Assembly (NCBI RefSeq): GCF_000733295.1
Contig: NZ_JPMI01000019.1
Location: 1 to 37,363 of the forward strand
DNA: 37,363 nt
Source of the DNA: Archangium violaceum Cb vi76
Lineage (GTDB): Bacteria > Myxococcota > Myxococcia > Myxococcales > Myxococcaceae
Reading direction: 5' to 3'
Made by a program: the position numbers and the translations under genes
Notes under the pieces: generated by a model
Databases searched by the model: none
What the model was told of the DNA's origin: nothing
Seen by the model: only the letters and a program-made list of their open reading frames with translations
Part shown: positions 8,714 to 16,347 of the stretch, piece by piece
Numbering within the stretch: position 1 is the first letter of the stretch
Layout: the number at the start of each line of letters is the position of its first letter

Positions 8714-9703
8714 ATGCCCCCGAGAGCCCGAGGACACACAGGACTGAGCCCGCGAGACGCAGAGCGTCTGCGCCCCTGCCTGGACGCCTTCCTGGCATCC
8801 ACGGACAGCCGGGCGCGCATCGCGTTCGATCCGCTGGAGTTTCCGCACCGCTACCGCGACCCGAGGGACATCGAGGTGAGCGCGTTGCTGGCCGCGGCCC
8901 TGGCGTACGGGCGCGCGGATCTGTTCCGGCCCAAGGTGGATGCGTTGCTCGCGCGCATGGGCCCGTCTCCCGCCGCCTTCGTGCGCGCGCTGGACGTGGC
9001 CGGGGCGCGCGAGCTGCTCTCGGGCTTCGTCTATCGCTTCAACGTGGGCACGGACGTGGCGGTGCTGCTGCTGGGCATGGGCCGGGCCCTGCGCGAGCTC
9101 GGGAGCCTGGAGGCGCTCTTCGTCCAGGGACTGGAGGCACGGGGCTCCTGGCACGGCGCGCTGGATGCGTTCACCTCGGCCCTGCGGGACGTGCCCATGG
9201 CGCCTCTGCGCGAGGTGCTCGGGCCCGAGCGCGGGTTGCAGCACCTGCTGCCCTCGCCCCTGGGCGCCGGCGCCGCCAAGCGGCTCAACCTGTTCCTCCG
9301 GTGGATGGTGCGCGGGCCGGATGGTGTGGACCTCGGCATCTGGAAGCGGGTACGCCCCTCGGCGCTGCTCATTCCGCTGGATACGCACATTGGACGGATT
9401 TCGAAGCACCTGGGGCTGACCCGCCGGAATGACTTGAGCTGGCGCACCGCCGAGGAGGTGACGGCCTCCCTGCGCACCCTCGATGCCGCCGACCCCGTGC
9501 GCTTCGACTTCGCGCTGTGTCACTACGGCATGAGCGGCGTGTGCCCCACCAAGCCCATTCCGGAGAATTGCTCCCGGTGCAAGTTGCTCCCCGCCTGCTC
9601 CGTGGGACAGAAGACCGTGAAGGGTATACCCAGGGCCAACCCAATGGGTCCGATACCCTCACCCCGACCCTCTCCCGGAGGGAGAGGGAAGACTGGTCCC
9701 TGA
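8714..9703 (+). CDS. TIGR02757/DUF2400 family protein
   Basis: This is a conserved bacterial protein of unknown function, 329 aa here. Family features include DPLEFPHRYRDPRDIEVSAL, AAALAYGRADLFRPKV, FVYRFN and IPLDTHIGRISKHLGLTRRN. Near the end is a four-cysteine cluster, GVCPTKPIPENCSRCKLLPAC (C-x8-C-x2-C-x5-C). It resembles the iron-sulfur loop of endonuclease III relatives, so a metal or cluster site in a HhH-GPD-like fold is a reasonable inference. The last 20 or so residues (MGPIPSPRPSPGGRG...) come from an intergenic-type palindromic repeat that the frame reads through; the conserved protein probably ends near SVGQKTVKG. The start at ATG 8714 has no clear ribosome-binding site. Confidence 0.75.
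   Translation: MPPRARGHTGLSPRDAERLRPCLDAFLASTDSRARIAFDPLEFPHRYRDPRDIEVSALLAAALAYGRADLFRPKVDALLARMGPSPAAFVRALDVAGARELLSGFVYRFNVGTDVAVLLLGMGRALRELGSLEALFVQGLEARGSWHGALDAFTSALRDVPMAPLREVLGPERGLQHLLPSPLGAGAAKRLNLFLRWMVRGPDGVDLGIWKRVRPSALLIPLDTHIGRISKHLGLTRRNDLSWRTAEEVTASLRTLDAADPVRFDFALCHYGMSGVCPTKPIPENCSRCKLLPACSVGQKTVKGIPRANPMGPIPSPRPSPGGRGKTGP
9668..9688. repeat. palindromic REP-like repeat, copy 1
   Basis: A perfect inverted repeat has arms CCCTCTCCC (9668-9676) and GGGAGAGGG (9680-9688) around the 3-base loop GGA. It lies in the last codons of the TIGR02757-type gene, just before the holB start. A second copy with identical arms is at the right end of the window. It could fold in RNA and act as a terminator or stability element, or be a member of a dispersed repeat family. 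Confidence 0.7.
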
Positions 9704-9741
9704 GAGTTGACGGGGACGCTCCGAGCGGGGATACACGCGCC

Positions 9742-10770
9742 ATGACGTTGGCCTCGGTCGTCGGACAGCCTCGCGCCATCGACGCGCTCCTCGCGGCTCT
9801 GCGCGGCGGCTCCGTTCATCACGCCTACCTCTTCGCCGGGCCCGAGGGCGTCGGCAAGGAGCTCGCCGCCGTGGGGCTCGCCCAGGCCCTCACGTGCCCG
9901 GAAAAGCCCAATGAAGGGTGTGGCTCCTGCTCCAGCTGCACCCGCATCTCCAAGGGCGCCCACCCGGACGTCTCCTGGCTCATGCCCGATGCCCAGCGCG
10001 TCGAGCGTGGCCTCGCCGGGCGCTCGGACATCCAGGGTACGCCCAGCCGGGAGATTCGCGTGGAGCAGATCCGCGGACTGCTCGAGCGCATCACCCTGCG
10101 GGGGCTCGAGTCCCGGCGCAAGGTGGCCATCGTGGTGGATGCGCACATGATGAACCCGCAGGCGCAGAATGCCTTCCTCAAGACGCTCGAGGAGCCGCCC
10201 TCGGACACCACGCTCATCCTGCTGGCCTCGGCCCCGGACAAGATGCTGCCCACCATCCGCAGCCGCTGCAGCAAGGTGCACTTCGGCCCGCTGCCCGTGG
10301 CGCTCATCGCCGAGCGTCTCCAGAAGGAGCGCAAGCTGGACGCCCAGACGGCGGAGCTCGCGGCGGTGATGGCGGGCGGCAGTCTGGGGCGCGCCCTGGC
10401 GTTGGACCTCGATGCGCTCGCGGCGCGCAAGGACGTCATCAGCGGCTTCGAGTCCCTGAAGCCCGGCGAGGTGGGAGCCATGCTCCGCTGGGCCGAGACC
10501 TTCGGGGCCTCGCGTGAGGAGGCCGAACAGGCGCTCTCCATCCTCTCCATGTGGACGCGGGACGTGTCGCTGGCGAAGGTGGGCGTGGAGCGGCTGGCCA
10601 ACCAGGACATGCTGGAGCTGGCCCAGGAGGTGGCGGCCCGCACGCATGAGACGGTGCTGCACCGCCGGCACGCGCTGCTGGAGAAGACGAAGGCGACCAT
10701 CGTGGAGCGCAACGCGTCGCCGAGGTTGCAGCTGGAGCGGATGCTCATCGAGCTGCTGGAGGGGCGATGA
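9742..10770 (+). CDS. holB: DNA polymerase III subunit delta' (clamp loader)
   Basis: This AAA+ clamp-loader subunit of 342 aa helps load the beta sliding clamp at replication forks. It starts MTLASVVGQPRAIDALLAAL. A P-loop-like GPEGVGKE is at 33-40, and a zinc module Cys52, Cys60, Cys63, Cys66 (C-x7-C-x2-C-x2-C) follows. IVVDAHMMNPQAQNAFLKTL and EEPPSDTTLILLAS form the Walker B/sensor region. SRC in TIRSRCSKVHF is the conserved Ser-Arg-Cys trigger motif of DnaX/HolB proteins. ATG 9742 begins the conserved region; the frame is open upstream only across the repeat. The stop overlaps the holA ATG (ATGA), so delta' and delta are probably translationally coupled. Confidence 0.93.
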   Translation: MTLASVVGQPRAIDALLAALRGGSVHHAYLFAGPEGVGKELAAVGLAQALTCPEKPNEGCGSCSSCTRISKGAHPDVSWLMPDAQRVERGLAGRSDIQGTPSREIRVEQIRGLLERITLRGLESRRKVAIVVDAHMMNPQAQNAFLKTLEEPPSDTTLILLASAPDKMLPTIRSRCSKVHFGPLPVALIAERLQKERKLDAQTAELAAVMAGGSLGRALALDLDALAARKDVISGFESLKPGEVGAMLRWAETFGASREEAEQALSILSMWTRDVSLAKVGVERLANQDMLELAQEVAARTHETVLHRRHALLEKTKATIVERNASPRLQLERMLIELLEGR

Positions 10771-12083
10771 GCGCGGACATCGAGGACGTGCTGGACGAGG
10801 CGAAGGCCGGCAAGGTGGCGCCGCTCTATCTGCTGTGGGGCGAGGAGTACCTGGTGCGCCGGGGCGCGGACGACCTGGTGAAGGTGCTGCTGCCGGATGC
10901 GTCGGCGGGGTTGAACTTCGCGGTGCTGGACGCGGGCTCGCCGCGCGAGGTGGCGCAGGAGCTGGCCACGCTGCCGCTCTTCCCCGGGCGCAAGGTGGTG
11001 CTGGTGCGCGACCCGGAGTTCCTCGCGCCGAAGAAGGGCCGCGGGGACGCGCTGGGCAAGGCGCGCGAGGCGTGGAAGGCGGGCAAGCGCAAGGAGGGCG
11101 CGCGGCGGTTGTTGGCGCTGGCGGCGCGGGCGGGGTGGGGCGTGGAGCAGCTCGATCCAGGCGCTCCGGGCGCGCCGTCGGTGGACCAGTGGAAGGACGA
11201 GCTCAACGTGGAGCTCGCCGAGGCGGACCTGACCTTCCTCAAGGAGGTGGCCACGTTCTGCCGCGAGGAGCGGATCTCCGCGCCCGAGGGTGACGCGAGC
11301 GCGCTGCTGGAGCTGTTCCAGAAGGGCGTGCCGCCGGGGCATGCGCTGGTGCTGGCGGCCTCGGAGGTGGACGCGAAGAACCCGTTGGTGAAGCTGGCGG
11401 CGGACAAGGGCCGCGTCGTCGAGCGCAAGGTGGCGGCGCGCCACAAGGACTTCGAGCTCGAGCCGCTCGCCGAGGAGTTCCTGCGGCCCTTCAAGAAGAA
11501 GCTGGGCAAGGGGGCGGCGGAGCAGCTCAAGGAGCGCATCGGCGGCAACGTGCGGCTCCTGCAGTCGGAGCTGGAGAAGCTGGCCACGTACTCGCAGGGC
11601 CCGACGATCGAGGCTCAGGACGTGGCACTGCTGGTGGCGCACACGCGCGAGGAGGAGTTCTTCGAGTTGTCCGAGGCGCTGCAGAACCGCAACTTCAAGG
11701 CGGCGCTGGACTACACGATGGACGCGATGGGGCAGGGGGTGCACGGGCTGCAACTGCTGGGCGCGGTGGCCTCCATCACGCGCGGCATGTTGGAGAACCA
11801 CGAGCGGCTGGAGAAGTTCGCGGGAGGCTCGCTGCCGCGCTCGTACCCGGACTTCAAGTCGCGGGTGTTCCCCAGGGTGGAGGAGGAGGCCAAGGCGGCC
11901 AAGGGCAAGGCCCCGCACCCGTACGCGGCGTTCCTCGCGATGCAGGGGGCGGCGCGTTACAAGCGGCGCGAGTTGCTCGACGCGCTGGTGGCGTGCGCCG
12001 ACGCGGACCTGTCGCTCAAGTCCTCCGCGAGCGGCAAGCTCGTCATCGAGCGGCTGCTCTGGACCGTCTGCGGGAGCGCCTGA
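10767..12083 (+). CDS. holA: DNA polymerase III subunit delta
   Basis: This is the clamp-loader delta subunit, which opens the beta clamp ring. It starts with ADIEDVLDEAKAGKVAPLYL and LWGEEYLVRR, the usual HolA N-terminus, then TLPLFPGRKVVLVRDPEFL. The C-terminal collar region includes LLQSELEKLATYSQGPTIEA, VALLVAHTREEEFFELSEAL and DADLSLKSSASGKLVIERLL, all typical. At 438 aa it is longer than the common 320-350. The extra length is a charged insertion at about residues 88-165 (from APKKGRGDALGK through ISAPEGDAS) between strands of domains I and II. Its 3' end overlaps the convergent Lrp-type gene by 41 bases. Confidence 0.9.
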   Translation: MSADIEDVLDEAKAGKVAPLYLLWGEEYLVRRGADDLVKVLLPDASAGLNFAVLDAGSPREVAQELATLPLFPGRKVVLVRDPEFLAPKKGRGDALGKAREAWKAGKRKEGARRLLALAARAGWGVEQLDPGAPGAPSVDQWKDELNVELAEADLTFLKEVATFCREERISAPEGDASALLELFQKGVPPGHALVLAASEVDAKNPLVKLAADKGRVVERKVAARHKDFELEPLAEEFLRPFKKKLGKGAAEQLKERIGGNVRLLQSELEKLATYSQGPTIEAQDVALLVAHTREEEFFELSEALQNRNFKAALDYTMDAMGQGVHGLQLLGAVASITRGMLENHERLEKFAGGSLPRSYPDFKSRVFPRVEEEAKAAKGKAPHPYAAFLAMQGAARYKRRELLDALVACADADLSLKSSASGKLVIERLLWTVCGSA

Positions 12084-12597
12084 CGGGCTCGGCGCTGGGG
12101 GCCGCGCGCTGCACGGCGCCCTGGGGCCCGTAGAGCGGGAGCCCGGGGCTGCGGACGTATTCGAAGATGAGCGACGTCTCCAGGTGGGCCACCTCGGGCC
12201 GGGTGGTGAAGGCGTCCATGCCCAGGTCCCTCAGGTGGTCCGCGTCCCGCACCGCCACGTGCACGAGGAAGTCGTTGGCTCCGGACACGTGGTACACGGC
12301 CAGCACCTGCGGCAGCGACAGCGCATGGTGGCGGAACTCCTCCACCATCTCCCGCGAGTGTTGCCGCAGCCGCACGGCGATCATCGCCTGCAGCCCGATG
12401 CCCACCGCGCGCGGGTCCACCTCGGCGTGGAAGGACTTGAGCACGCCCGTCTCGCGCAGCCGCGTCACCCGCGCCAGGCAGCTCGACTGCGCGAGCCCCA
12501 CCTCGGCGGCCAATTCCTTGTTCGACAGCCGCGCGTTCTTCTGCAGGGCCTCCAGGATGGCGAGGTCGATGGCGTCCAGGTTCGAGGATCCTTCCAT
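12043..12597 (-). CDS. Lrp/AsnC family transcriptional regulator
   Basis: This is a feast/famine regulator of 184 aa. The N-terminal winged HTH is clear (LDAIDLAILEALQKNARLSN, KELAAEVGLAQSSCLARVTR, LRETGVLKSFHAEVDP). It is followed by the RAM ligand-binding domain (MIAVRLRQHSREMVEEFRHH, VLAVYHVSGANDFLVHVAVR, HLETSLIFEYVRSPGLPLYG). The last 25 residues are a basic, low-complexity tail encoded where the gene overlaps holA, and may not be functional. Lrp-type proteins sense amino acids as octamers. A Cys/Met-type PLP enzyme lies 2.4 kb away on the other strand, but two unrelated genes intervene, so regulation of it is only a possibility. It is divergent from the RsbQ-like gene across about 209 bases. 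Confidence 0.9.
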   Translation of the reverse strand: MEGSSNLDAIDLAILEALQKNARLSNKELAAEVGLAQSSCLARVTRLRETGVLKSFHAEVDPRAVGIGLQAMIAVRLRQHSREMVEEFRHHALSLPQVLAVYHVSGANDFLVHVAVRDADHLRDLGMDAFTTRPEVAHLETSLIFEYVRSPGLPLYGPQGAVQRAAPSAEPVRRSRRRSRAAAR

Positions 12598-12792
12598 GTG
12601 CGGAAGCGTATTCCGGTCAGCGTGGATTCACTCGGCCGAAGTGTCGAACTTCGAACCTGCCCCCGGCGTGAAATCCAGTCCATCGAACAGAACGCGGGGG
12701 CGAGTCCGGAGGAGTGTTCATCGGCCCTGGTGGGGATCGTCTTCTACCGGTAACGCCTGGAGTCATGATCCACCCTGAAGGCGCAGCTCTCC

Positions 12793-12806
12793 GGGCTTCG
12801 AAGCCC
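12793..12806. promoter_or_regulatory. 14-base perfect palindrome abutting the RsbQ-like start codon
   Basis: GGGCTTCGAAGCCC ends one base before ATG 12807 and fills the place where a ribosome-binding site is expected. In RNA it could form a five-pair stem with a UCGA loop. It may be an operator or a translational control element. A related TTCGAA core occurs near 12650 in the same intergenic region. The 12598-12806 region otherwise shows no gene. Confidence 0.35.
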
Positions 12807-13622
12807 ATGGCCAATGACGTCCTCTCCCGCAACAACGTCAAGGTGACGGGCAGGGGCACCCAGCCGATCCTCTTCGCGCACGGTTTCGGATGCGATCAGA
12901 ACATGTGGCGCTTCGTGACCCCCGCCTTCGAGGCGGACTACCGGGTCGTCCTGTTCGACTACGTCGGCTCGGGCAAATCGGACCTCCGCGCGTACAACCG
13001 TGAGCGGTACTCCAGTCTGAACGGCTACGCGGAGGACATCCTCGATATCTGCCGGGCCCTCGATCTGAAGGACGTCATCCTCGTCGGGCACTCGGTGAGC
13101 AGCATGATCGGGCTGCTGGCCGCCATCCGCGAGCCCGAGCGCTTCCAGCGGCTCGTCCTGGTGAGCCCCTCGCCCCGCTACATCAACGAGGCGCCTGACT
13201 ACGTGGGCGGCTTCGAGCGGGCGGACATCGAGGAGCTGCTGCAGACGATGGACAAGAACTACATCGGCTGGGCGAACTTCCTGGCGCCGATGGTGATGAA
13301 CAGGCCGGACCGGCCGGAGCTGAACCAGGAGCTGACGGAGAGCTTCTGCTCCACGGATCCGACCATCGCCCGGCGGTTCGCGGAGGTGACGTTCTTCTCC
13401 GACAACCGGAAGGATCTGCCCAAGCTGACGGTGCCCTCGCTCATCCTCCAGTGCTCGGAAGATTTGATCGCGCCCCGGCAGGTGGGTGAGTACCTTCACC
13501 GCAACCTGACGCGCAGCACGCTGCGGGTCGCTCGTGCCACGGGACACTGTCCGCACATGAGCGCTCCCGAGGAGACTGTCTCCATCATCAAGGACTACCT
13601 GGGCCAGGTGCCCATGTCCTGA
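12807..13622 (+). CDS. rsbQ: RsbQ-like alpha/beta hydrolase
   Basis: This is an alpha/beta hydrolase of 271 aa closely resembling Bacillus subtilis RsbQ, the hydrolase that makes or delivers the small hydrophobic ligand for the PAS domain of RsbP in energy-stress signalling. The family signature is strong: [71 protein letters not shown] and [20 protein letters not shown]. The triad is Ser96, Asp219 and His247, the same numbering as in B. subtilis RsbQ. ATG 12807 was chosen because its N-terminus ([17 protein letters not shown]) aligns with RsbQ; upstream GTG 12714 and ATG 12765 are possible but not better supported. The PAS histidine kinase gene follows 20 bases later, so the pair looks like one operon. 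Plant KAI2/D14 receptors belong to the same family. Confidence 0.9.
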   Translation: MANDVLSRNNVKVTGRGTQPILFAHGFGCDQNMWRFVTPAFEADYRVVLFDYVGSGKSDLRAYNRERYSSLNGYAEDILDICRALDLKDVILVGHSVSSMIGLLAAIREPERFQRLVLVSPSPRYINEAPDYVGGFERADIEELLQTMDKNYIGWANFLAPMVMNRPDRPELNQELTESFCSTDPTIARRFAEVTFFSDNRKDLPKLTVPSLILQCSEDLIAPRQVGEYLHRNLTRSTLRVARATGHCPHMSAPEETVSIIKDYLGQVPMS

Positions 13623-13642
13623 GACCCCGTAGGGAAGAAGTC

Positions 13643-14845
13643 ATGGCGACGCACCTGCTGGAAGATCCGCTGAACACCGCGCCCTGTGGCTTCTTCACCT
13701 TCACCGATGACGGAACCCTGGTGGCCGCCAACGACACGCTGGCGGGAATGCTGGGGTACGCCTCGGGAGAGCTGGCGGGCAGCCGCGTCGAGTCGCTCCT
13801 GACGCTGGCCAGCCGCATGTTCTACCAGACGCACCTCTTCCCGATGATCCGGATGCAGGGCAAGGCGGAGGAGATCTTCCTCTCGCTGCGCTCCCGGAGC
13901 GGGGAGAGCATCCCCGTGCTCCTCAACGCCGTGCGGAAGGAGCAGGAGGGCGGGGTCGTCAATCAGTGCGCCCTCATCCCGGTGCGCAACCGCGGCAAGT
14001 ACGAGGACGAGCTGCTGGCGGCGAAGCGGATGGCGGAGGAGGCGCTGCGCAACAACGAGGAGCTGACCCGGGCCCGGCAGGAGCTGGAGCTGCATGCCCG
14101 GGAGCTGGACCAGAAGCTCAGCCGGCTGGAGCAGAAGAACCAGGAGCTCACCCGCCTCAGCTCCATCCTGTCCCATGAGCTGCGAGAGCCCATCCGCAAG
14201 CTCTCCATGTTCTCGAGTCTCTTCACCCAGCAGGACCGTCAGGCGCTGTCGGCGACGGGCCAGCGCTCGTTGGAGCGGATCAAGGTCCAGAGCGCGCGGA
14301 TGGAGCAGTTGGTGATGGCGCTCCAGGAGTTCGTGTCGCTGGATGACACCCACGAGCCGCTCGAGGAGGTGGCACTGGGCGAGGTGGTGGACAGCGCCCG
14401 GCAGCTCGTGACCGGGAGGACCGGCACGGTGATGGAACTGCACAGCGAGCAGCTCCCTGTGCTCCAGGGCCGGCGCCGACAGTTGATGATGTTGTTCTTC
14501 CAGCTGCTCGACAACTCGGTGAAGTTCCGCCGTCCCGAGGAGGACCCGAGGATCGGAATCGAGTGCTGCCTGCTCCAGCACAACACCTACCGGCCCAACA
14601 CGGGCAGGTACCACTACACCGACTTCGCGCGGATCATCTACGCGGACAACGGGATGGGGTTCGACAACCGCTACAACGACTACGTGTTCGAGGCGCTGAA
14701 GAAGCTGGATCCGAACAGCCCGGGGCAGGGCATCGGCCTGGCCATCTGCCGCAAGGTGGTGGAGAACCACAACGGTTCCATCTCGGTCGAGTCGGAGCCG
14801 GGCCGCGGAACCCGGTTCACCCTGTTGCTGCCGTTGCGGCAGTGA
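13643..14845 (+). CDS. PAS-domain sensor histidine kinase paired with the RsbQ-like protein
   Basis: This is a cytosolic histidine kinase of 400 aa with no membrane segment. Residues 10-115 are a PAS domain (CGFFTFTDDGTLVAANDTLA, then SRMFYQTHLFPMIRMQGKAE and SLRSRSGESIPVLLNAVR). That PAS subtype is the one I associate with RsbQ-linked sensors. A coiled coil spans 120-172. The HisKA motif is SHELREP with phospho-acceptor His178. The ATPase domain has an N box (QLLDNSVKF), G1 (DNGMGFD) and G2 (GQGIGLAICRKVVENHNGSI). The ribosome-binding site AGGGAAGAAG precedes ATG 13643. In Bacillus the RsbQ partner RsbP is a PP2C phosphatase; here the output is a kinase, which suggests rewiring to a two-component pathway. 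No response regulator is adjacent, so the target is unknown. Confidence 0.9.
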   Translation: MATHLLEDPLNTAPCGFFTFTDDGTLVAANDTLAGMLGYASGELAGSRVESLLTLASRMFYQTHLFPMIRMQGKAEEIFLSLRSRSGESIPVLLNAVRKEQEGGVVNQCALIPVRNRGKYEDELLAAKRMAEEALRNNEELTRARQELELHARELDQKLSRLEQKNQELTRLSSILSHELREPIRKLSMFSSLFTQQDRQALSATGQRSLERIKVQSARMEQLVMALQEFVSLDDTHEPLEEVALGEVVDSARQLVTGRTGTVMELHSEQLPVLQGRRRQLMMLFFQLLDNSVKFRRPEEDPRIGIECCLLQHNTYRPNTGRYHYTDFARIIYADNGMGFDNRYNDYVFEALKKLDPNSPGQGIGLAICRKVVENHNGSISVESEPGRGTRFTLLLPLRQ

Positions 14846-14853
14846 CGGGTCCT

Positions 14854-14872
14854 GGCCGAAGCCAATTCGGTC
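14854..14872 (+). terminator. possible terminator hairpin after the RsbQ-like/kinase operon
   Basis: GGCCGAA (14854-14860) and TTCGGTC (14866-14872) can pair over a 5-base loop, with one G-U pair, nine bases after the kinase stop. No T-run follows, so intrinsic termination is uncertain; such T-poor hairpins are common in GC-rich genomes. Confidence 0.3.
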
Positions 14873-14973
14873 CCGAGCCCCTTCCGCCGTGGGGTCCCGC
14901 AACCTATTCGATGTCTCTTCGGCGCCCACGTGCGTAATTTCTTCCCGTGCCCTTCTCACGGGAGGAAGTTCGG

Positions 14974-16233
14974 ATGAAGAAGCTCGGATTCGAAACGCGT
15001 GCGGTCCACTCTGGCCGGGAGGATCTGGCCGGGCTCGGCGTCCATGCGCCGCCGATCGATCTCTCCACCACCTATCCCGTGGGCAGCATGGGTGGCATCG
15101 GCGAGTGCTTCGACGCGCTCGCCCAGGGTGGACCCCTGCGCGACAACCCCATCTACGCCCGGCTGCACAACCCCACCGTGGTGCGCTTCGAGAAGGCACT
15201 GGCCGCGCTGGAGGGGGCCGAGGAGGCGGTGGCGTTCGGCTCGGGGATGGCGGCGCTGACGGCGGTGCTGCTCGCGGCGCGCCAGGGGGGCAAGCACGTG
15301 GTGGCGTGCCGTCCCGTCTACGGCGGCACGGATCATCTGCTGGACAGCGGCCTGCTGGGCGTGGAGGTCACCTGGACGCATCCGCACCACGTGAGCAAGG
15401 CCCTGCGTCCGGACACGTCGCTCGTCGTGGTGGAGACGCCGGCCAACCCCACGCTGGCGCTCATCGACATCGCGCGGGTGGTGGCCCAGGCGGGCGAGGT
15501 GCCCGTGCTGGTGGACTCCACCTTCGCCACGCCCGTGCTGCAGAACCCACTGGCGCTCGGGGCCTCGCTGGTGCTGCACAGCGCGACGAAGTTCCTCGGC
15601 GGGCACGGTGACGTCATGGGCGGCGTGGTGGCCACGAACGCGGTCTGGGCGGCGCGGTTGCGCCAGGTGCGCATCGCCACGGGCGGCGTGCTCCACCCCG
15701 AGGCGGGCTACATGCTGCACCGCGGTCTCGCGACGCTGCCCGTGCGCGTCCGCGAGTCACAGCGTGGCGCCATGCTCCTCGCGAAGCGCCTGGCCTCGCA
15801 CCCCGCCGTGTCACGCACGTGGTACCCGGGGCTCCCGGGGTGTGACACCGAGGGCCTCATCGGGCGGCAGATGCGCGGGCCCGGGTGTCTGCTGTCCTTC
15901 GAGGTGGTGGGCGGCGCGAAGGCGGCGGCCCAGGTGATGGAGCGGGTGGAGCTGCTCACGCCGGCGGTGAGCCTCGGCTCGGTGGACTCGCTCATCCAGC
16001 ACCCGGCGAGCCTCACGCACCGCGTGGTGGACGAGAAGCACCGCGAGGCCAGTGGCATCTCCGCGGGCATGCTCCGGGTCAGCGTGGGCCTGGAGAGCCC
16101 GGAGGACCTCTGGGCCGACCTGCAGCGCGCCCTGGAGGGGGTGCAGTCGTTCGGCCACGGAGTGGTGGAGGGGATGGAGAAGAGTCGCTGCCCGAGTGGA
16201 GACGCCGTTTTGGGTGACCTTTCCAAGGTCTAG
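14974..16233 (+). CDS. PLP-dependent Cys/Met metabolism enzyme (cystathionine/methionine lyase type)
   Basis: This is a fold-type I PLP enzyme of about 419 aa in the cystathionine gamma-synthase/beta-lyase and methionine gamma-lyase group. Family marks are FETRAVHSG near the start, GSGMAALTAVLLAA, VVETPANPTLALIDI, Asp181 in VDSTFATPVLQNP, and HSATKFLGGHGD with Lys206 as the Schiff-base lysine. SLGSVDSLIQHPASLTH and MLRVSVGLESPEDLWADL are also typical. Methionine gamma-lyases have Cys in YGCT; here the motif is YGGT, so a beta/gamma-lyase or sulfhydrylase reaction is as likely as methionine cleavage. ATG 14974 has GGGAGG at good spacing; GTG 14947 is less likely. The last 25 residues look like unconserved read-through tail. 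Confidence 0.88.
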   Translation: MKKLGFETRAVHSGREDLAGLGVHAPPIDLSTTYPVGSMGGIGECFDALAQGGPLRDNPIYARLHNPTVVRFEKALAALEGAEEAVAFGSGMAALTAVLLAARQGGKHVVACRPVYGGTDHLLDSGLLGVEVTWTHPHHVSKALRPDTSLVVVETPANPTLALIDIARVVAQAGEVPVLVDSTFATPVLQNPLALGASLVLHSATKFLGGHGDVMGGVVATNAVWAARLRQVRIATGGVLHPEAGYMLHRGLATLPVRVRESQRGAMLLAKRLASHPAVSRTWYPGLPGCDTEGLIGRQMRGPGCLLSFEVVGGAKAAAQVMERVELLTPAVSLGSVDSLIQHPASLTHRVVDEKHREASGISAGMLRVSVGLESPEDLWADLQRALEGVQSFGHGVVEGMEKSRCPSGDAVLGDLSKV

Positions 16234-16234
16234 G

Positions 16235-16265
16235 GCGGATTTGAACCGCGTCGCTTTACAGGCGA
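16235..16265 (-). other. tRNA-like remnant (T-arm plus anticodon-type arm)
   Basis: Read on the minus strand, two adjacent hairpins are present. TCGC-CTGTAAA-GCGA (16265-16251) has a 7-base loop of anticodon form. GCGG-TTCAAAT-CCGC (16249-16235) has a canonical TTCAAAT T-loop. CTGGTAA just upstream resembles a D-loop. The variable region and parts of the stems are missing, so this is not a functional tRNA. It may be an old attachment-site remnant at the end of the toxin locus, or chance. Confidence 0.3.
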
Positions 16266-16347
16266 TTACCAGTGGCGTGTTCGGCATCTCCGGCCGGGCA
16301 GCTACCTTCAGGGACGAAAAGGCGCGGGAAATCCTGACAACGGACCG

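Noticed and set aside
9825-11918. Minus-strand frame of 697 codons opposite holB and holA.
   Set aside because: Leu/Arg/His-rich antisense translation without motifs; the plus strand encodes unmistakable clamp-loader subunits.
14846-14973. Possible riboswitch (SAM-type) before the Cys/Met PLP enzyme gene.
   Set aside because: Only one short hairpin near the kinase stop is visible; no conserved SAM-riboswitch core was recognised.
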